DNA from: Streptomyces eurythermus
GTDB lineage: Bacteria; Actinomycetota; Actinomycetes; Streptomycetales; Streptomycetaceae
Assembly: GCF_014649115.1 (NCBI RefSeq)
Contig: NZ_BMSK01000015.1
Location: 1-64,000 of the forward strand
Length of the DNA stretch: 64,000 bases
Reading direction: 5' to 3'
Under the pieces are notes generated by a model. It ran no database searches, was not told the origin of the DNA, and saw nothing but the letters and a program-made list of their open reading frames with translations. The translations under genes and the position numbers were made by a program. The stretch's first letter is position 1, and each line of letters opens with the position of its first letter. This document shows, piece after piece, positions 24,435 to 35,228 of this stretch.

Positions 24435-26003
24435 TCAGACGGCCTCCACCATCGGCTGCGGTGCCGCCTCCGCGCTCTCGCCGGCCGCCTTCGGACCGCC
24501 CTTCAGCGGCACCTCCTTGACGAACAGGGCCGCGATCAGCACCGGCACCGCGACCACGGCGCCGAGCAGGAACGCCGAGTGCGTTCCGGAGGACACCGCG
24601 TGCTGGTATGCCTCGCGGGCCGCCGCCGGCAGCTTGGCCAGGCTGTCCGCGTCCAGCTGCGCCGACTTGGCGGTCATCTTCGCGCCGACCGCGCCGGCCC
24701 GCTCGGCCATGACGTCCTGGACGCGGTGGTTGAACAGGGCGCCCATGATGGCGACGCCGAAGGAGGAGCCGAGCGTGCGGAACAGGGTGGCCGAGGACGA
24801 GGCCACGCCCATGTCCTTCATCTGCACGCTGTTCTGCGCGACCAGCATGGTGATCTGCATCAGGCAGCCCATGCCCGCGCCGACCACGGCCATGTAGACA
24901 CCGGAGGTGAACCGGCTCGTGCCGGTGTCCATCGTCGACAGCAGGTACAGGCCGACGATCATCAGGGCGCCGCCGGCGATCGGGAACATCTTGTACCGGC
25001 CGCTGTTGGTGGTGATCCGTCCGGCGACCATCGAGGTCAGGAGCATCGCGCCGAGCATCGGCAGGAGCAGCAGACCGGAGTTGGTCGCGGACGCGCCCTG
25101 CACGGCCTGCTGGTACAGCGGCAGGAAGAGGGTGGCGCCGAACATCACGAAGCCGGTGATGAAGCCGATGACGGCCATCAGGGTGAAGTTGCGGCTCTTG
25201 AAGATGTGCAGCGGCACCACCGGCTCGGCGGCCTTGGTCTGCCAGAACACGAACCCGATCAGCGCGGCCACGCCGATGCCGGTCAGCTCCATGATCCGCG
25301 CGGAGGTCCAGGCGTACTCGGTGCCGCCCCAGGTGGTGACCAGCACGATCGCGGTGATGCCGACGGTCAGCAGGATGACGCCCAGGTAGTCGATGCCCGC
25401 CTTGGACCGCTTCTTCGGCAGCTGGAGCACGACGGTGACCAGCGCGAGGGCGACCGCGCCCAGCGGCAGGTTGATGTAGAAGGCCCAGCGCCAGCCCCAG
25501 TTGTCGGTGATGGTGCCGCCGACCAGCGGGCCGCCGATCATGGCCAGCGCCATGACGCCGGCCATCATGCCCTGGTACTTGCCCCGCTCCCGGGGCGGCA
25601 CCAGGTCGCCGATGATCGCCATGACGCCGACCATGAGGCCGCCGGCGCCGAGCCCCTGCACGGCACGGAAGCCGATCAGCTGGCCCATGTCCTGGGCCAT
25701 GCCGCTCAGCGCCGAGCCGATGAGGAAGATCACGATGGAGCCGAGGAAGGCGCCCTTGCGCCCGTACATGTCGCCGACCTTGCCCCAGACCGGCGTGGAG
25801 GCCGCGGTGGCGAGGGTGTAGCCGGTGACGACCCAGGAGAGGTGCTCCAGACCGCCCAGGTCACCCACGATCGTGGGCATCGCCGTGCCGACGATCATGT
25901 TGTCGAGCATCGCGAGCATCATCGCGATCATGAGCGCGAGCAGCACCACTCGCACACTTCGGGGGCGTTTGCCCGCTATAGCGCCTTCTACCGTGTCCGC
26001 CAT
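24435..26003 (-). CDS. MFS drug efflux transporter, DHA2 family (14 TM)
   Basis: 522 residues with 14 hydrophobic segments. Motif A-type GKVGDMYGRKGAFL lies between TM2 and TM3, motif C-type residues GGPLVGGTITDNWGWRW follow TM5, and LDNMIVGTAMPTIV in TM1 is characteristic of the EmrB/QacA DHA2 proton antiporters. Expected to export lipophilic drugs across the plasma membrane. It is divergent from a TetR gene, with a paired operator in the shared promoter (26031-26103), the classical drug-pump layout. Confidence 0.93.
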   Translation of the reverse strand: MADTVEGAIAGKRPRSVRVVLLALMIAMMLAMLDNMIVGTAMPTIVGDLGGLEHLSWVVTGYTLATAASTPVWGKVGDMYGRKGAFLGSIVIFLIGSALSGMAQDMGQLIGFRAVQGLGAGGLMVGVMAIIGDLVPPRERGKYQGMMAGVMALAMIGGPLVGGTITDNWGWRWAFYINLPLGAVALALVTVVLQLPKKRSKAGIDYLGVILLTVGITAIVLVTTWGGTEYAWTSARIMELTGIGVAALIGFVFWQTKAAEPVVPLHIFKSRNFTLMAVIGFITGFVMFGATLFLPLYQQAVQGASATNSGLLLLPMLGAMLLTSMVAGRITTNSGRYKMFPIAGGALMIVGLYLLSTMDTGTSRFTSGVYMAVVGAGMGCLMQITMLVAQNSVQMKDMGVASSSATLFRTLGSSFGVAIMGALFNHRVQDVMAERAGAVGAKMTAKSAQLDADSLAKLPAAAREAYQHAVSSGTHSAFLLGAVVAVPVLIAALFVKEVPLKGGPKAAGESAEAAPQPMVEAV

Positions 26004-26030
26004 CGTCTTTCCGTTTCCCCCCGGGGCGAT

Positions 26031-26103
26031 ACTTACTTGCCGCCCGGCTAGTTCTCAGTACACTGGGACGGTAGAGGGATTACTAGCCGGGCGTCAAGTA
26101 AGT
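26031..26103. promoter_or_regulatory. Paired TetR operator and divergent promoters for MFS pump / TetR
   Basis: Two 22-base arms in inverted orientation (26031-26052 and 26082-26103) match at 21 of 22 positions. Each carries TTACTTG followed by CGCCCGGCTAG. Each arm also contains a -35-like hexamer. Rightward: TTGCCG at 26037-26042, 16-base spacer, TACACT at 26059-26064. Leftward: TTGACG, 18-base spacer, TACCGT. A repressor bound to both arms would block both promoters, so autoregulation and repression of the pump are likely. Confidence 0.7.
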
Positions 26104-26130
26104 TTCCGTGGGGGCCCGAGGAGTACGAGG

Positions 26131-26733
26131 ATGGGCGGCACCATGGACGGCACCAAGCAGCAGCGCCGCGGCAACACCCGCCAGCGCATCCAGGACGTTG
26201 CCCTCGAACTCTTCGCGGAGCAGGGCTACGAGAAGACCTCCCTGCGGGAGATCGCCGAGCGCCTCGATGTCACCAAGGCGGCGCTGTACTACCACTTCAA
26301 GACGAAGGAAGAGATCATCGTCAGCCTCTTCGAGGACCTGACGAAGCCGATCGAGGACCTGATCGAGTGGGGCAGACGGCAGCCGGGCACCCTGGAGACC
26401 AAAGAGGAGATCATCCGCCGCTACAGCGAGGCGCTCGCGGGCGCGGAACCGCTCTTCCGCTTCATGCAGGAGAACCAGGCGACGGTCCGTGAGCTGCGCA
26501 TCGGCGACACCTTCAAGGACCGGATGCGCGGACTGCGGGACATCCTCATCAACCCCGAGGCGGAGCTGGTGGACCAGGTCCGCTCGGTCAGCGCGATGTT
26601 CACGCTGCACGCCGGGATGTTCGTGCTCCAGGACGTCGAAGACGACTCCGAGAAGAGGCGCGAGGCCGTTCTCGAAGTCGCCCTGGACATGATCCGGCAG
26701 GCGCACGAACACGCCCGCCACAAGGGGGACTAG
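26131..26733 (+). CDS. TetR-family repressor of the adjacent efflux gene
   Basis: 200 residues. TetR_N HTH at about 20-65 (ALELFAEQGYEKTSLREIA, recognition TKAALYYHFKTKEEI), then an all-helical ligand-binding domain. ATG 26131 has GAGGAG 8 bases upstream; a second in-frame ATG at 26143 is possible. Divergent from the MFS pump and its expected regulator, released by a drug ligand (inference from layout). Confidence 0.92.
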   Translation: MGGTMDGTKQQRRGNTRQRIQDVALELFAEQGYEKTSLREIAERLDVTKAALYYHFKTKEEIIVSLFEDLTKPIEDLIEWGRRQPGTLETKEEIIRRYSEALAGAEPLFRFMQENQATVRELRIGDTFKDRMRGLRDILINPEAELVDQVRSVSAMFTLHAGMFVLQDVEDDSEKRREAVLEVALDMIRQAHEHARHKGD

Positions 26734-26735
26734 GT

Positions 26736-26754
26736 CCCGTCGCCCAGCGACGGG
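26736..26754. terminator. Short hairpin between convergent TetR and M23 genes
   Basis: An 8-bp perfect stem (26736-26743 with 26747-26754) with a CCA loop, in the 28-base space between the two convergent stop codons. Confidence 0.6.
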
Positions 26755-26761
26755 GCCCGGG

Positions 26762-27313
26762 TCAGACCGTCACGCCGTGGGCGCGCAGGAAGGCGGCCGG
26801 GTTGACGGCGGAGCCGTAGTTCGGGGTGGTACGGATCTCGAAGTGCAGGTGGGGACCGGTGGAGTTGCCGGTGGAGCCGGACAGCGCGATGTGCTGGCCG
26901 GTCGCCACGACCTGGCCGATCCGCACGTCGATGCGGGACAGGTGCGCGTACTGCGAGTAGGTGCCGTTGCCGTGCTTGATGACGATGGCGTTGCCGTACG
27001 CCGGGCCGTCGCCGGCGCCGTTGGGGCCGGCCTTGACGACGGTGCCGCCGTGCGCGGCGACGACCTCGGTGCCGGTCGGCACGGCGAAGTCCTGGCCGCT
27101 GTGCTTGGCGACCCAGTGGCTGCCGGCCTGCATGTAACCGGCGGAGAGCGTGTAGTGCTTCACCGGGTCGACCCAGGACGTGGCGGACGCGGTGGCGGCG
27201 CTCGCGACCCCGGAGCCCAGCACGGCCGTGGCGCCGAAACCGGCGGCCAGGACGGCCACGCGGGTGCGGAGCGAGGACGTACGGGCGGAGCGGGACGTGA
27301 AGCGTCGGAACAT
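26762..27313 (-). CDS. Secreted M23 metallopeptidase (LytM-type)
   Basis: 183 residues. N-terminal signal peptide with many Arg and a hydrophobic core ending VASAA-TA near residue 40. LytM domain: zinc ligands His71 and Asp75 in HSGQDF, and His155/His157 in GPHLHFEIR. It probably cleaves peptidoglycan cross-bridges during growth or differentiation. Start at the ATG preceded by GAGGT; a 50-codon open frame upstream is not part of the protein. I looked for a c-di-AMP (ydaO) riboswitch in front of it and did not see one. Confidence 0.92.
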   Translation of the reverse strand: MFRRFTSRSARTSSLRTRVAVLAAGFGATAVLGSGVASAATASATSWVDPVKHYTLSAGYMQAGSHWVAKHSGQDFAVPTGTEVVAAHGGTVVKAGPNGAGDGPAYGNAIVIKHGNGTYSQYAHLSRIDVRIGQVVATGQHIALSGSTGNSTGPHLHFEIRTTPNYGSAVNPAAFLRAHGVTV

Positions 27314-27786
27314 CGTGACCTCGTGAGTTCGGGGACTGGTCGGCCACCCAGTGCGCGGACGTCCACGAGGACATCCACCGAAGCGGCCATTACTTGGTAA
27401 CCGAGCACCCCGAAGCCTGACAAAGGGCCCATCTACGGCGGTGAGTAGTAGATGCCCTACCAAAACGGCGATTCCTGCGCTTTTCCCATCCGGCAGGCAC
27501 CACGCCTGACGTCGGACTTCTCTCCGCCCCCCGCCGCGACTTCCGCAATAAAAGTCCGTTTTATCCGCCTATTTCCATCTACCGTGCGCCTTAGTAGGTG
27601 ACTTACGTCCTGTGCGGCACATCACCGGCCGGATAAACGGGCGGACCCGGAATTGTGACGCAGACCTCTATCCCCCTACCGTCCGGTAACCCTACGGTTC
27701 CTCTCGCGCCACCCTCGGCTCAGATCATGCCCCTGACCTTCAGGACGCGTACGGACGCGCGTCCGGACGTGAGAGGACCCCCACCG
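27314..27786. other. Long intergenic region with three CATCTAC motifs
   Basis: 473 bases between the divergent M23 peptidase and acid-phosphatase genes, richer in A/T than the flanks (notably 27540-27610). CATCTAC occurs at 27430-27436 and 27576-27582, and its reverse complement GTAGATG at 27448-27454; the first and last of these form a 7-bp inverted repeat with an 11-base gap. A small ATAAAA/TTTTAT repeat lies at 27548-27564. No gene is supported. It presumably holds both promoters. Confidence 0.45.
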
Positions 27787-28440
27787 ATGACCAGACGCCC
27801 CTGGGCGCGCCGCAGCTCCGTGACCGCCGTCTCCGTGGCCGCGCTGGCCGCCCTGGCCGTACAGACCGCCCCGGCCGTACAGGCGGCGGACGGCACGCCG
27901 ACGACCCCGGCCCGCTCCGTGGCCAGCGCCACCGCCACCGCCGCGAAGGTCGACTACGCCACCTGGCAGAAGGACTGCCAGGCCGTCATGGACCAGGCCC
28001 TGCCCTACCTGAAGCAGCGCATCGCCGCCGCCCGGCCCGGCGAGAAGCAGGCGATCGTCTTCGACATAGACAACACCACGCTGGAGACCGACTTCGGCTT
28101 CAGCTACCCCCAGCCCGCCAACCGGCCCGTCCTGGACGCCGCCCGCTACGCCCAGGAGCACGGCGTCTCCCTCTTCTTCGTCACCGCCCGCCCCGGCGTC
28201 CTGTACTGGCCCACCGAGTACAACCTCGAACACGACGGCTACGAGGTCTCCGGCCTGTACGTCCGCGGCCTGACCGACCTCTTCAAGGACGTCGCCGCCT
28301 ACAAGACCGCCCAGCGCGTGGGCATCGAGAACGCCGGCTACACGATCATCGCCAACATCGGCAACAACGCCACCGACCTCTCCGGCGGCCATGCCGAGAA
28401 GACCTTCAAGCTGCCCGACTACGACGGCCAGTTGTCGTAA
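27787..28440 (+). CDS. Secreted HAD-family acid phosphatase (class B type)
   Basis: 217 residues. The Arg-rich signal peptide cleaves near VQAA (about residue 34). The HAD nucleophile motif FDIDNTTLET contains Asp93 and Asp95; motif II is FFVTARPG and motif III/IV lies around IANIGNNATDLSGG. Related to plant vegetative-storage/acid phosphatases and bacterial class III phosphatases, probably scavenging phosphate outside the cell. ATG 27787 is preceded by GAGAGGA; an in-frame extension upstream lacks a signal and is rejected. Motif IV ends in D-L-S-G-G instead of DD, so metal binding may differ. Confidence 0.85.
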   Translation: MTRRPWARRSSVTAVSVAALAALAVQTAPAVQAADGTPTTPARSVASATATAAKVDYATWQKDCQAVMDQALPYLKQRIAAARPGEKQAIVFDIDNTTLETDFGFSYPQPANRPVLDAARYAQEHGVSLFFVTARPGVLYWPTEYNLEHDGYEVSGLYVRGLTDLFKDVAAYKTAQRVGIENAGYTIIANIGNNATDLSGGHAEKTFKLPDYDGQLS

Positions 28441-28501
28441 CCCTCGCCGCGCGCCCTTGGCTAGGCTCCCTCCGTACGCGGTACGCACACGGGGGTGACG
28501 G

Positions 28502-31500
28502 ATGGAGCCGGTCGTACTGGGCGGCAAGCTGGTCTCCGGCTTGATCGGCCCGCTGGTGCGGAAGCTGTTCGTCCAGGACGGCCCGGGCGCGGGCCTGGTC
28601 GACCGGCCGGTACGGCTGTCGGCACTGGTGTCGTTCCGGGGCGAGAAGCGGACGCTGGGCGAGAAGGAGGTCCACCGGCTCGCCGAACGGATCGTGACCC
28701 AGGCGGTGGAGTCACCGGGCGAGCCCCCGTTCCCCGCCGACGAACGGACGGCGGTCGCCGACGCGCTCGCCCGCCGCCTGCTCGCCCTCGGCGACCTGGA
28801 GATGGACGACGTACAGGCCGTACGGCTGGGCAGCGCGGAACTCGCCCGGCTGCTGCCGCGCCACGCCCCGCCGCCGGACGGCCTGTCCGCCGACGCCCAC
28901 GCCTTCCTCGACTCCGCCACCGAGTGGGCCTGCCTGCACATCCTGGAGTTCTTCACCCGGCGGTCGACCTTCGTAGCCCGCACCCTGGTCGAGCAGAGCC
29001 GTGCGCAGGCGGAGCTCATAGCGAAAGTGGACGAGCTGATCGCCCGCACCCCGCGCCCCGACGCCCGCGACGCGGCCTTCGAACGCCGCTACCTCCCCTA
29101 CCTCGCCGACCGCCACGACCACATCACCATCTACGGCATCGACCTGCGCGACTCACCCGACCGCTGGCCGCTCGAAGTCGCCTATCTGAGCCTGGAGGCG
29201 ACCACCGAGGACGAGCGGCCGTCCGGCCTCGAACCCCATGGGCACCCGCTTGTCGCGCCCGGCCGGCTGCCCGCCGAGGAGGCGCTGTCCGCCGGCTCCC
29301 GGGTGCTGCTGCGCGGGGACGCCGGCTCCGGCAAGACGACGCTGGTGCAGTGGCTGGCGGTCACCGCGGCCCGTGACGCCGGCCGGATCCCGTACGTCCT
29401 GCCGCTGCGCACCCTGATCCGCACCGGCCCGCTGCCCGCGCCGGACGGCTTCCTGGCGGCGGTGGGCTGCCCGCTGACCCCGCCCCAGGGCTGGGCCGAG
29501 CGCGTCCTGGCCGCGGGCCGGGGCCTGATCCTGGTCGACGGCCTGGACGAGATCCCGGCCGCCGACCGCCACCGCACCCGTGACTGGCTGCGCTCCCTGC
29601 TCGCGGCCTACCCCGGCAACGCCGTCCTCCTGACCTCCCGCCCGACCGCCGTACGCCCCGACTGGCTCGCCGACGAGGGCTTCCGGGAACTGACCCTGGC
29701 CCCGATGCGCCGCGCCGAGGTGGCCACGTTCGTGCGCCGCTGGCACGAGGCCGCGCGGGCTCCGGAGTACGAACAGCCGCTCCTGGACTCCCTGCGCACC
29801 AAGCGCGACTTGGCCCGGCTGGCCACCAACCCCCTGATGTGCGGCCTCATCTGTGCCCTGCACCGCGAGCGGCGGGGATATCTCCCCACCGGCCGCAAGG
29901 AGTTGTACGACGCCGCCCTCACCATGCTCCTCGCCCGCCGGGACCGGGAGCGGGGCATGGGCGCCGAGCCGGGCGAGGAGGCCCAGCTGGAGCTGCTCCA
30001 GCGGCTGGCGTACGCGCTGGTGCTGAGCGGCCGCACGGAGATGGACCTCGATACGGCCGAGGGAATCGTGGAGCGCTGTCTGCCCACGATCGCGTCGGCG
30101 TCCGGGGACGCGACGACGGTACTGCGGGCGCTGCTCCTGCGCAGCGGCCTGCTGCGACAGCCGGCGGAGGGCGTCGTCCACTTCGTCCACCGCACCTTCC
30201 AGGACTACCTGGGCGCGCGCTACGCGGTGGAGGAGGGCCACCTGGACGTCCTCGTCAGCCGTGCCGACGACACCCAGTGGGAGGACGTCATCCGCATGGC
30301 GGTGGCCCACGCGAGACCACGTGAACGGGCGTCGGTGCTGAGGCAGTTGCTGGCCCGCGACACCCCACGCCTGACCCTGCTGGCCCTGGCCTGCCTGGAA
30401 CACGCGACGGCCCTGGACCCGGGCGTCCGCGCGGAGGTCGAGGAACGGGCGAGCGCACTGATCCCGCCCCGGACGACGGAGGACGCGAAGAATCTGGCGG
30501 AAGCGGGCCCGCTGGTACTGGAGTTGCTGCCGGGCCCGGAGGACCTCACGGACGAGGAGGCCCACGGGGTCGCGGTCACCGCCTCACTCCTCGGCGAGGA
30601 GGAACCGGAGGGGGCCCTGGCGGTGCTGCGACGGTTCCGGGACCATCCGGACCTGGATGTGCGACGGCAACTGGTGGGGACATGGTCGCGTTTCGACGCC
30701 GGTGTCTACGCGACAGAGGTCCTGGACCATCTGGAGCGTACGGACCTCATCCTGACCTGCGAGTCGGCCGAACAGCGCGCGACGCTGGCCCGGATGCGTC
30801 CCTGGCAGCGCCTGCACTTCCGGGGCGAGCACTTGATCGAGGACATCATCGCCACGGTGCCGGGCCCCGAGGCGGTGCGGGCACTCACCCTGTCGGCCAA
30901 TCCGCATCCCGTTGATCTGGGCGCCCTGACGCGGTTCCGTTCCCTGCGCGCTCTGTCGGTTTTCGGCTGTCCCGAGGCCCACGGTGTGGCCCGCCTCGCC
31001 GGACTGCCGCTCGCGCAGTTCGACTGCGCCGGCATCACGGACCCGTCCGGACTGCGGGCCTTGCGGTCCCTCACCAGGCTCGCCGTGAGCCAGCCGTTGC
31101 CGGGCACCGACCTGCGCCTCACCCTGCCCGTCGACGCTCCGCTGAGGTTCCTCCACCTCGGCGAGCGCAGCCTCGACAACACAGGGCTGCGCGGGCTGGA
31201 GCAGTGGACGGAGCTGCGCACGCTGAGTCTCGGCCTGCTGACCACGGAGCTGACGGCCGACGACTGGAGCCGGGTCGCCGAACTGCCCGGGCTCGTCCGG
31301 CTCCACCTGGAGTGGAGCCCCCGCTGGAGCTTGCACCTCGTACCGGAACTTCCCGGCATCCGGAGCTTGCGGGTTTCCTCGGCATTCGGCGCGGAGGGGC
31401 TGTCCGTACTGGCATCCAGGCTCCCGGGCCTGCGCTCGGTCAGCGTGGTGGCCCTCCCCGGCGACCCGCTCTTCCACGTCGAGCCCCTCTTCCCCCACGC

Positions 31501-31525
31501 CGAAGTGACCCTCGAACAACGCTGA
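28502..31525 (+). CDS. NACHT-domain STAND ATPase with LRR-like C-terminus (bacterial NLR-like)
   Basis: 1007 residues. An N-terminal ~200-residue helical region begins with a hydrophobic stretch (VVLGGKLVSGLIGPLVRKLF) like the N-terminal helical modules of bacterial NACHT proteins. NACHT NTPase: Walker A GDAGSGKTT at 272-280 (Lys278), Walker B ILVDGLDE at 343-350, sensor-1 VLLTSRPTAV, then the NACHT-typical NPLMCGLI and FVHRTFQDYLGARYA segments. From ~790 to the end, leucine-rich repeat-like units (RSLRALSVFG, LRSLTRLAVS, TELRTLSLGL, IRSLRVSS). This N-effector/NACHT/LRR order is that of animal NLRs, and some bacterial relatives protect against phage. No toxic effector domain is recognised. 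Confidence 0.9.
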   Translation: MEPVVLGGKLVSGLIGPLVRKLFVQDGPGAGLVDRPVRLSALVSFRGEKRTLGEKEVHRLAERIVTQAVESPGEPPFPADERTAVADALARRLLALGDLEMDDVQAVRLGSAELARLLPRHAPPPDGLSADAHAFLDSATEWACLHILEFFTRRSTFVARTLVEQSRAQAELIAKVDELIARTPRPDARDAAFERRYLPYLADRHDHITIYGIDLRDSPDRWPLEVAYLSLEATTEDERPSGLEPHGHPLVAPGRLPAEEALSAGSRVLLRGDAGSGKTTLVQWLAVTAARDAGRIPYVLPLRTLIRTGPLPAPDGFLAAVGCPLTPPQGWAERVLAAGRGLILVDGLDEIPAADRHRTRDWLRSLLAAYPGNAVLLTSRPTAVRPDWLADEGFRELTLAPMRRAEVATFVRRWHEAARAPEYEQPLLDSLRTKRDLARLATNPLMCGLICALHRERRGYLPTGRKELYDAALTMLLARRDRERGMGAEPGEEAQLELLQRLAYALVLSGRTEMDLDTAEGIVERCLPTIASASGDATTVLRALLLRSGLLRQPAEGVVHFVHRTFQDYLGARYAVEEGHLDVLVSRADDTQWEDVIRMAVAHARPRERASVLRQLLARDTPRLTLLALACLEHATALDPGVRAEVEERASALIPPRTTEDAKNLAEAGPLVLELLPGPEDLTDEEAHGVAVTASLLGEEEPEGALAVLRRFRDHPDLDVRRQLVGTWSRFDAGVYATEVLDHLERTDLILTCESAEQRATLARMRPWQRLHFRGEHLIEDIIATVPGPEAVRALTLSANPHPVDLGALTRFRSLRALSVFGCPEAHGVARLAGLPLAQFDCAGITDPSGLRALRSLTRLAVSQPLPGTDLRLTLPVDAPLRFLHLGERSLDNTGLRGLEQWTELRTLSLGLLTTELTADDWSRVAELPGLVRLHLEWSPRWSLHLVPELPGIRSLRVSSAFGAEGLSVLASRLPGLRSVSVVALPGDPLFHVEPLFPHAEVTLEQR

Positions 31526-31556
31526 AGGGGCCGGCGCCCGAAGGCACCGGCCCCTT
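31525..31556. terminator. Shared terminator between NACHT gene and clpC
   Basis: A 10-bp stem (31525-31534 with 31547-31556), one mismatch, three more pairs and a CGAA loop. It begins at the last base of the NACHT stop codon, and its T-runs fit termination in both directions between the convergent genes. Confidence 0.85.
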
Positions 31557-31579
31557 CTCCCGGCTGAACCGCCGGAGGC

Positions 31580-34105
<2,526 letters not shown>

Positions 34106-34535
34106 CGTTAATCGCTCCTCAGAGCGGTCAGGCAGTGGGGGGAACTTCCCCTCCCTGTCCTTCCGCAGCTTAGTCCCGCAAGCGGGGACCGCTCATTCCA
34201 ACTGCCGACACCGTCGATGGCCTCCTGACCGTGTGCGCCGACATCTGCTCCAACCCGATGGTGCGAGACGATGTTCCCGCAGGCCAGGCAGTTACCCCAC
34301 TCGCCAGTACGCCGTTGGCGAACGTGAGACGGCCTGTCCTGCGTGTCGCCCCCTCCCACTAGGGATGTCTTACCCGCAGGGACTGACACTCCATGCCGCG
34401 CGCACCGGTTCCCTCCGCTATGGGCGAACAACCTTGCGCCTCCCCGGCCCCCCACACGCCTCCCCCTCCGGCACTGAGCGCAGCCACTGGGGCACCCAGC
34501 GTAACCCGAATGCCACTGCGGCGGTTGCACCTGGC
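34106..34535. other. clpC upstream region, no gene
   Basis: 430 bases between the divergent clpC and SCO3374-family genes. Holds the candidate ClgR box at 34307-34323 and an imperfect palindrome (GTCCCGCAAGCGGGGAC) at 34173-34189 inside the probable clpC leader. Small open frames here show no coding character or recognisable domain. Confidence 0.5.
34307..34323. promoter_or_regulatory. Candidate ClgR box upstream of clpC
   Basis: GTACGCCGTTGGCGAAC is a 17-base near-palindrome (arms GTACGCC and GGCGAAC, one mismatch) resembling the GTTCGC...GCGAAC operators through which ClgR activates clpC, clpP and lon genes in Streptomyces. It is ~200 bases upstream of the clpC start codon, a distance consistent with a long leader. 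Assignment rests on motif memory and context only. Confidence 0.5.
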
Positions 34536-35228
34536 ATGGCTGGACCGGTCCCCGTGACACCCGCGATTCCCCTCCCCCGTCAGCCCGTCGTCCCGGACGC
34601 GCCGGCGGCCGGCGGGCCCGGCGTCGGCGTCGGCCCGGACGCCGGGGCCCGGCACTGGTACGAGAGCGAACTGGGCTGGCCGACCGTGCCCGGACGGCCG
34701 TTGCGGCTGGTCACGGGGGTGCGGTTCGACGTGCTGGAGGTGCCGGCCGAGGCGGGCGCACAAGCGCTCCGGCATCTCGCGCCGGGTTCCCCGGTGATCC
34801 TCCGGGGCGACCGCATGGAGCTGCTGGTGGCGCCGGGCGGCGCGGAGGAGCTGCCGGGACTGCTGGAGTGGCTGGAGTGGGGCCCGGTGTCCCTGGACCT
34901 GCGGGCCCTGGGGCCCGGCGGCACGCTGGAGGCTCCGGCGCCGGCCGGCCCCGCGTGGGCCGCGTCCGGGCGGGCGGCGTCAGCGCAGGGGGCCGCTGTG
35001 TGGCTGCGGCCCCCCGGGCCGGGACGCGAGGACGTCGAGGCCTCGCTGCCGGCCATGCCGGGCATGCCGGGTACGACGGCCGCGCCGGCCGTGGGGCGCG
35101 AGGGGAGCGCCCCCGATCTGGTGCGGCTGGTGGACACGGTGGCAGCGCACTGTCACCGGGTCCGGCTGCGACGCGGGTGCGCCGGGCGCCCCGCCGACCG
35201 ACGGGATCAGCCGTTGGCCTTCTCGTAG
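34536..35228 (+). CDS. SCO3374-family conserved protein
   Basis: About 230 residues. The middle (about 30-115) is conserved-looking: GARHWYESELGWPTVPG and LRLVTGVRFDVLEVPAEAG recall the N-terminal part of the bifunctional primase/polymerase (Bif_prim-pol) fold found in Streptomyces regulatory proteins. The rest is Ala/Pro/Gly-rich, with HCHRVRLRR near the end. No primase catalytic triad is evident. Start uncertain (ATG 34536 chosen). Its last 22 bases overlap the end of the convergent lsr2 gene. Confidence 0.75.
   Translation: MAGPVPVTPAIPLPRQPVVPDAPAAGGPGVGVGPDAGARHWYESELGWPTVPGRPLRLVTGVRFDVLEVPAEAGAQALRHLAPGSPVILRGDRMELLVAPGGAEELPGLLEWLEWGPVSLDLRALGPGGTLEAPAPAGPAWAASGRAASAQGAAVWLRPPGPGREDVEASLPAMPGMPGTTAAPAVGREGSAPDLVRLVDTVAAHCHRVRLRRGCAGRPADRRDQPLAFS

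Noticed and set aside
27314..27480. c-di-AMP (ydaO) riboswitch in front of the M23 peptidase
   Set aside because: Considered because actinobacterial wall hydrolases often carry one and disA is in the window, but the conserved ydaO core sequences are not present.
23236..31525. A multi-gene defence island around the NACHT gene
   Set aside because: Neighbours are an efflux pump, a peptidase and a phosphatase; no nuclease, restriction-modification, toxin or integrase gene is seen, so only the single NACHT gene is claimed.
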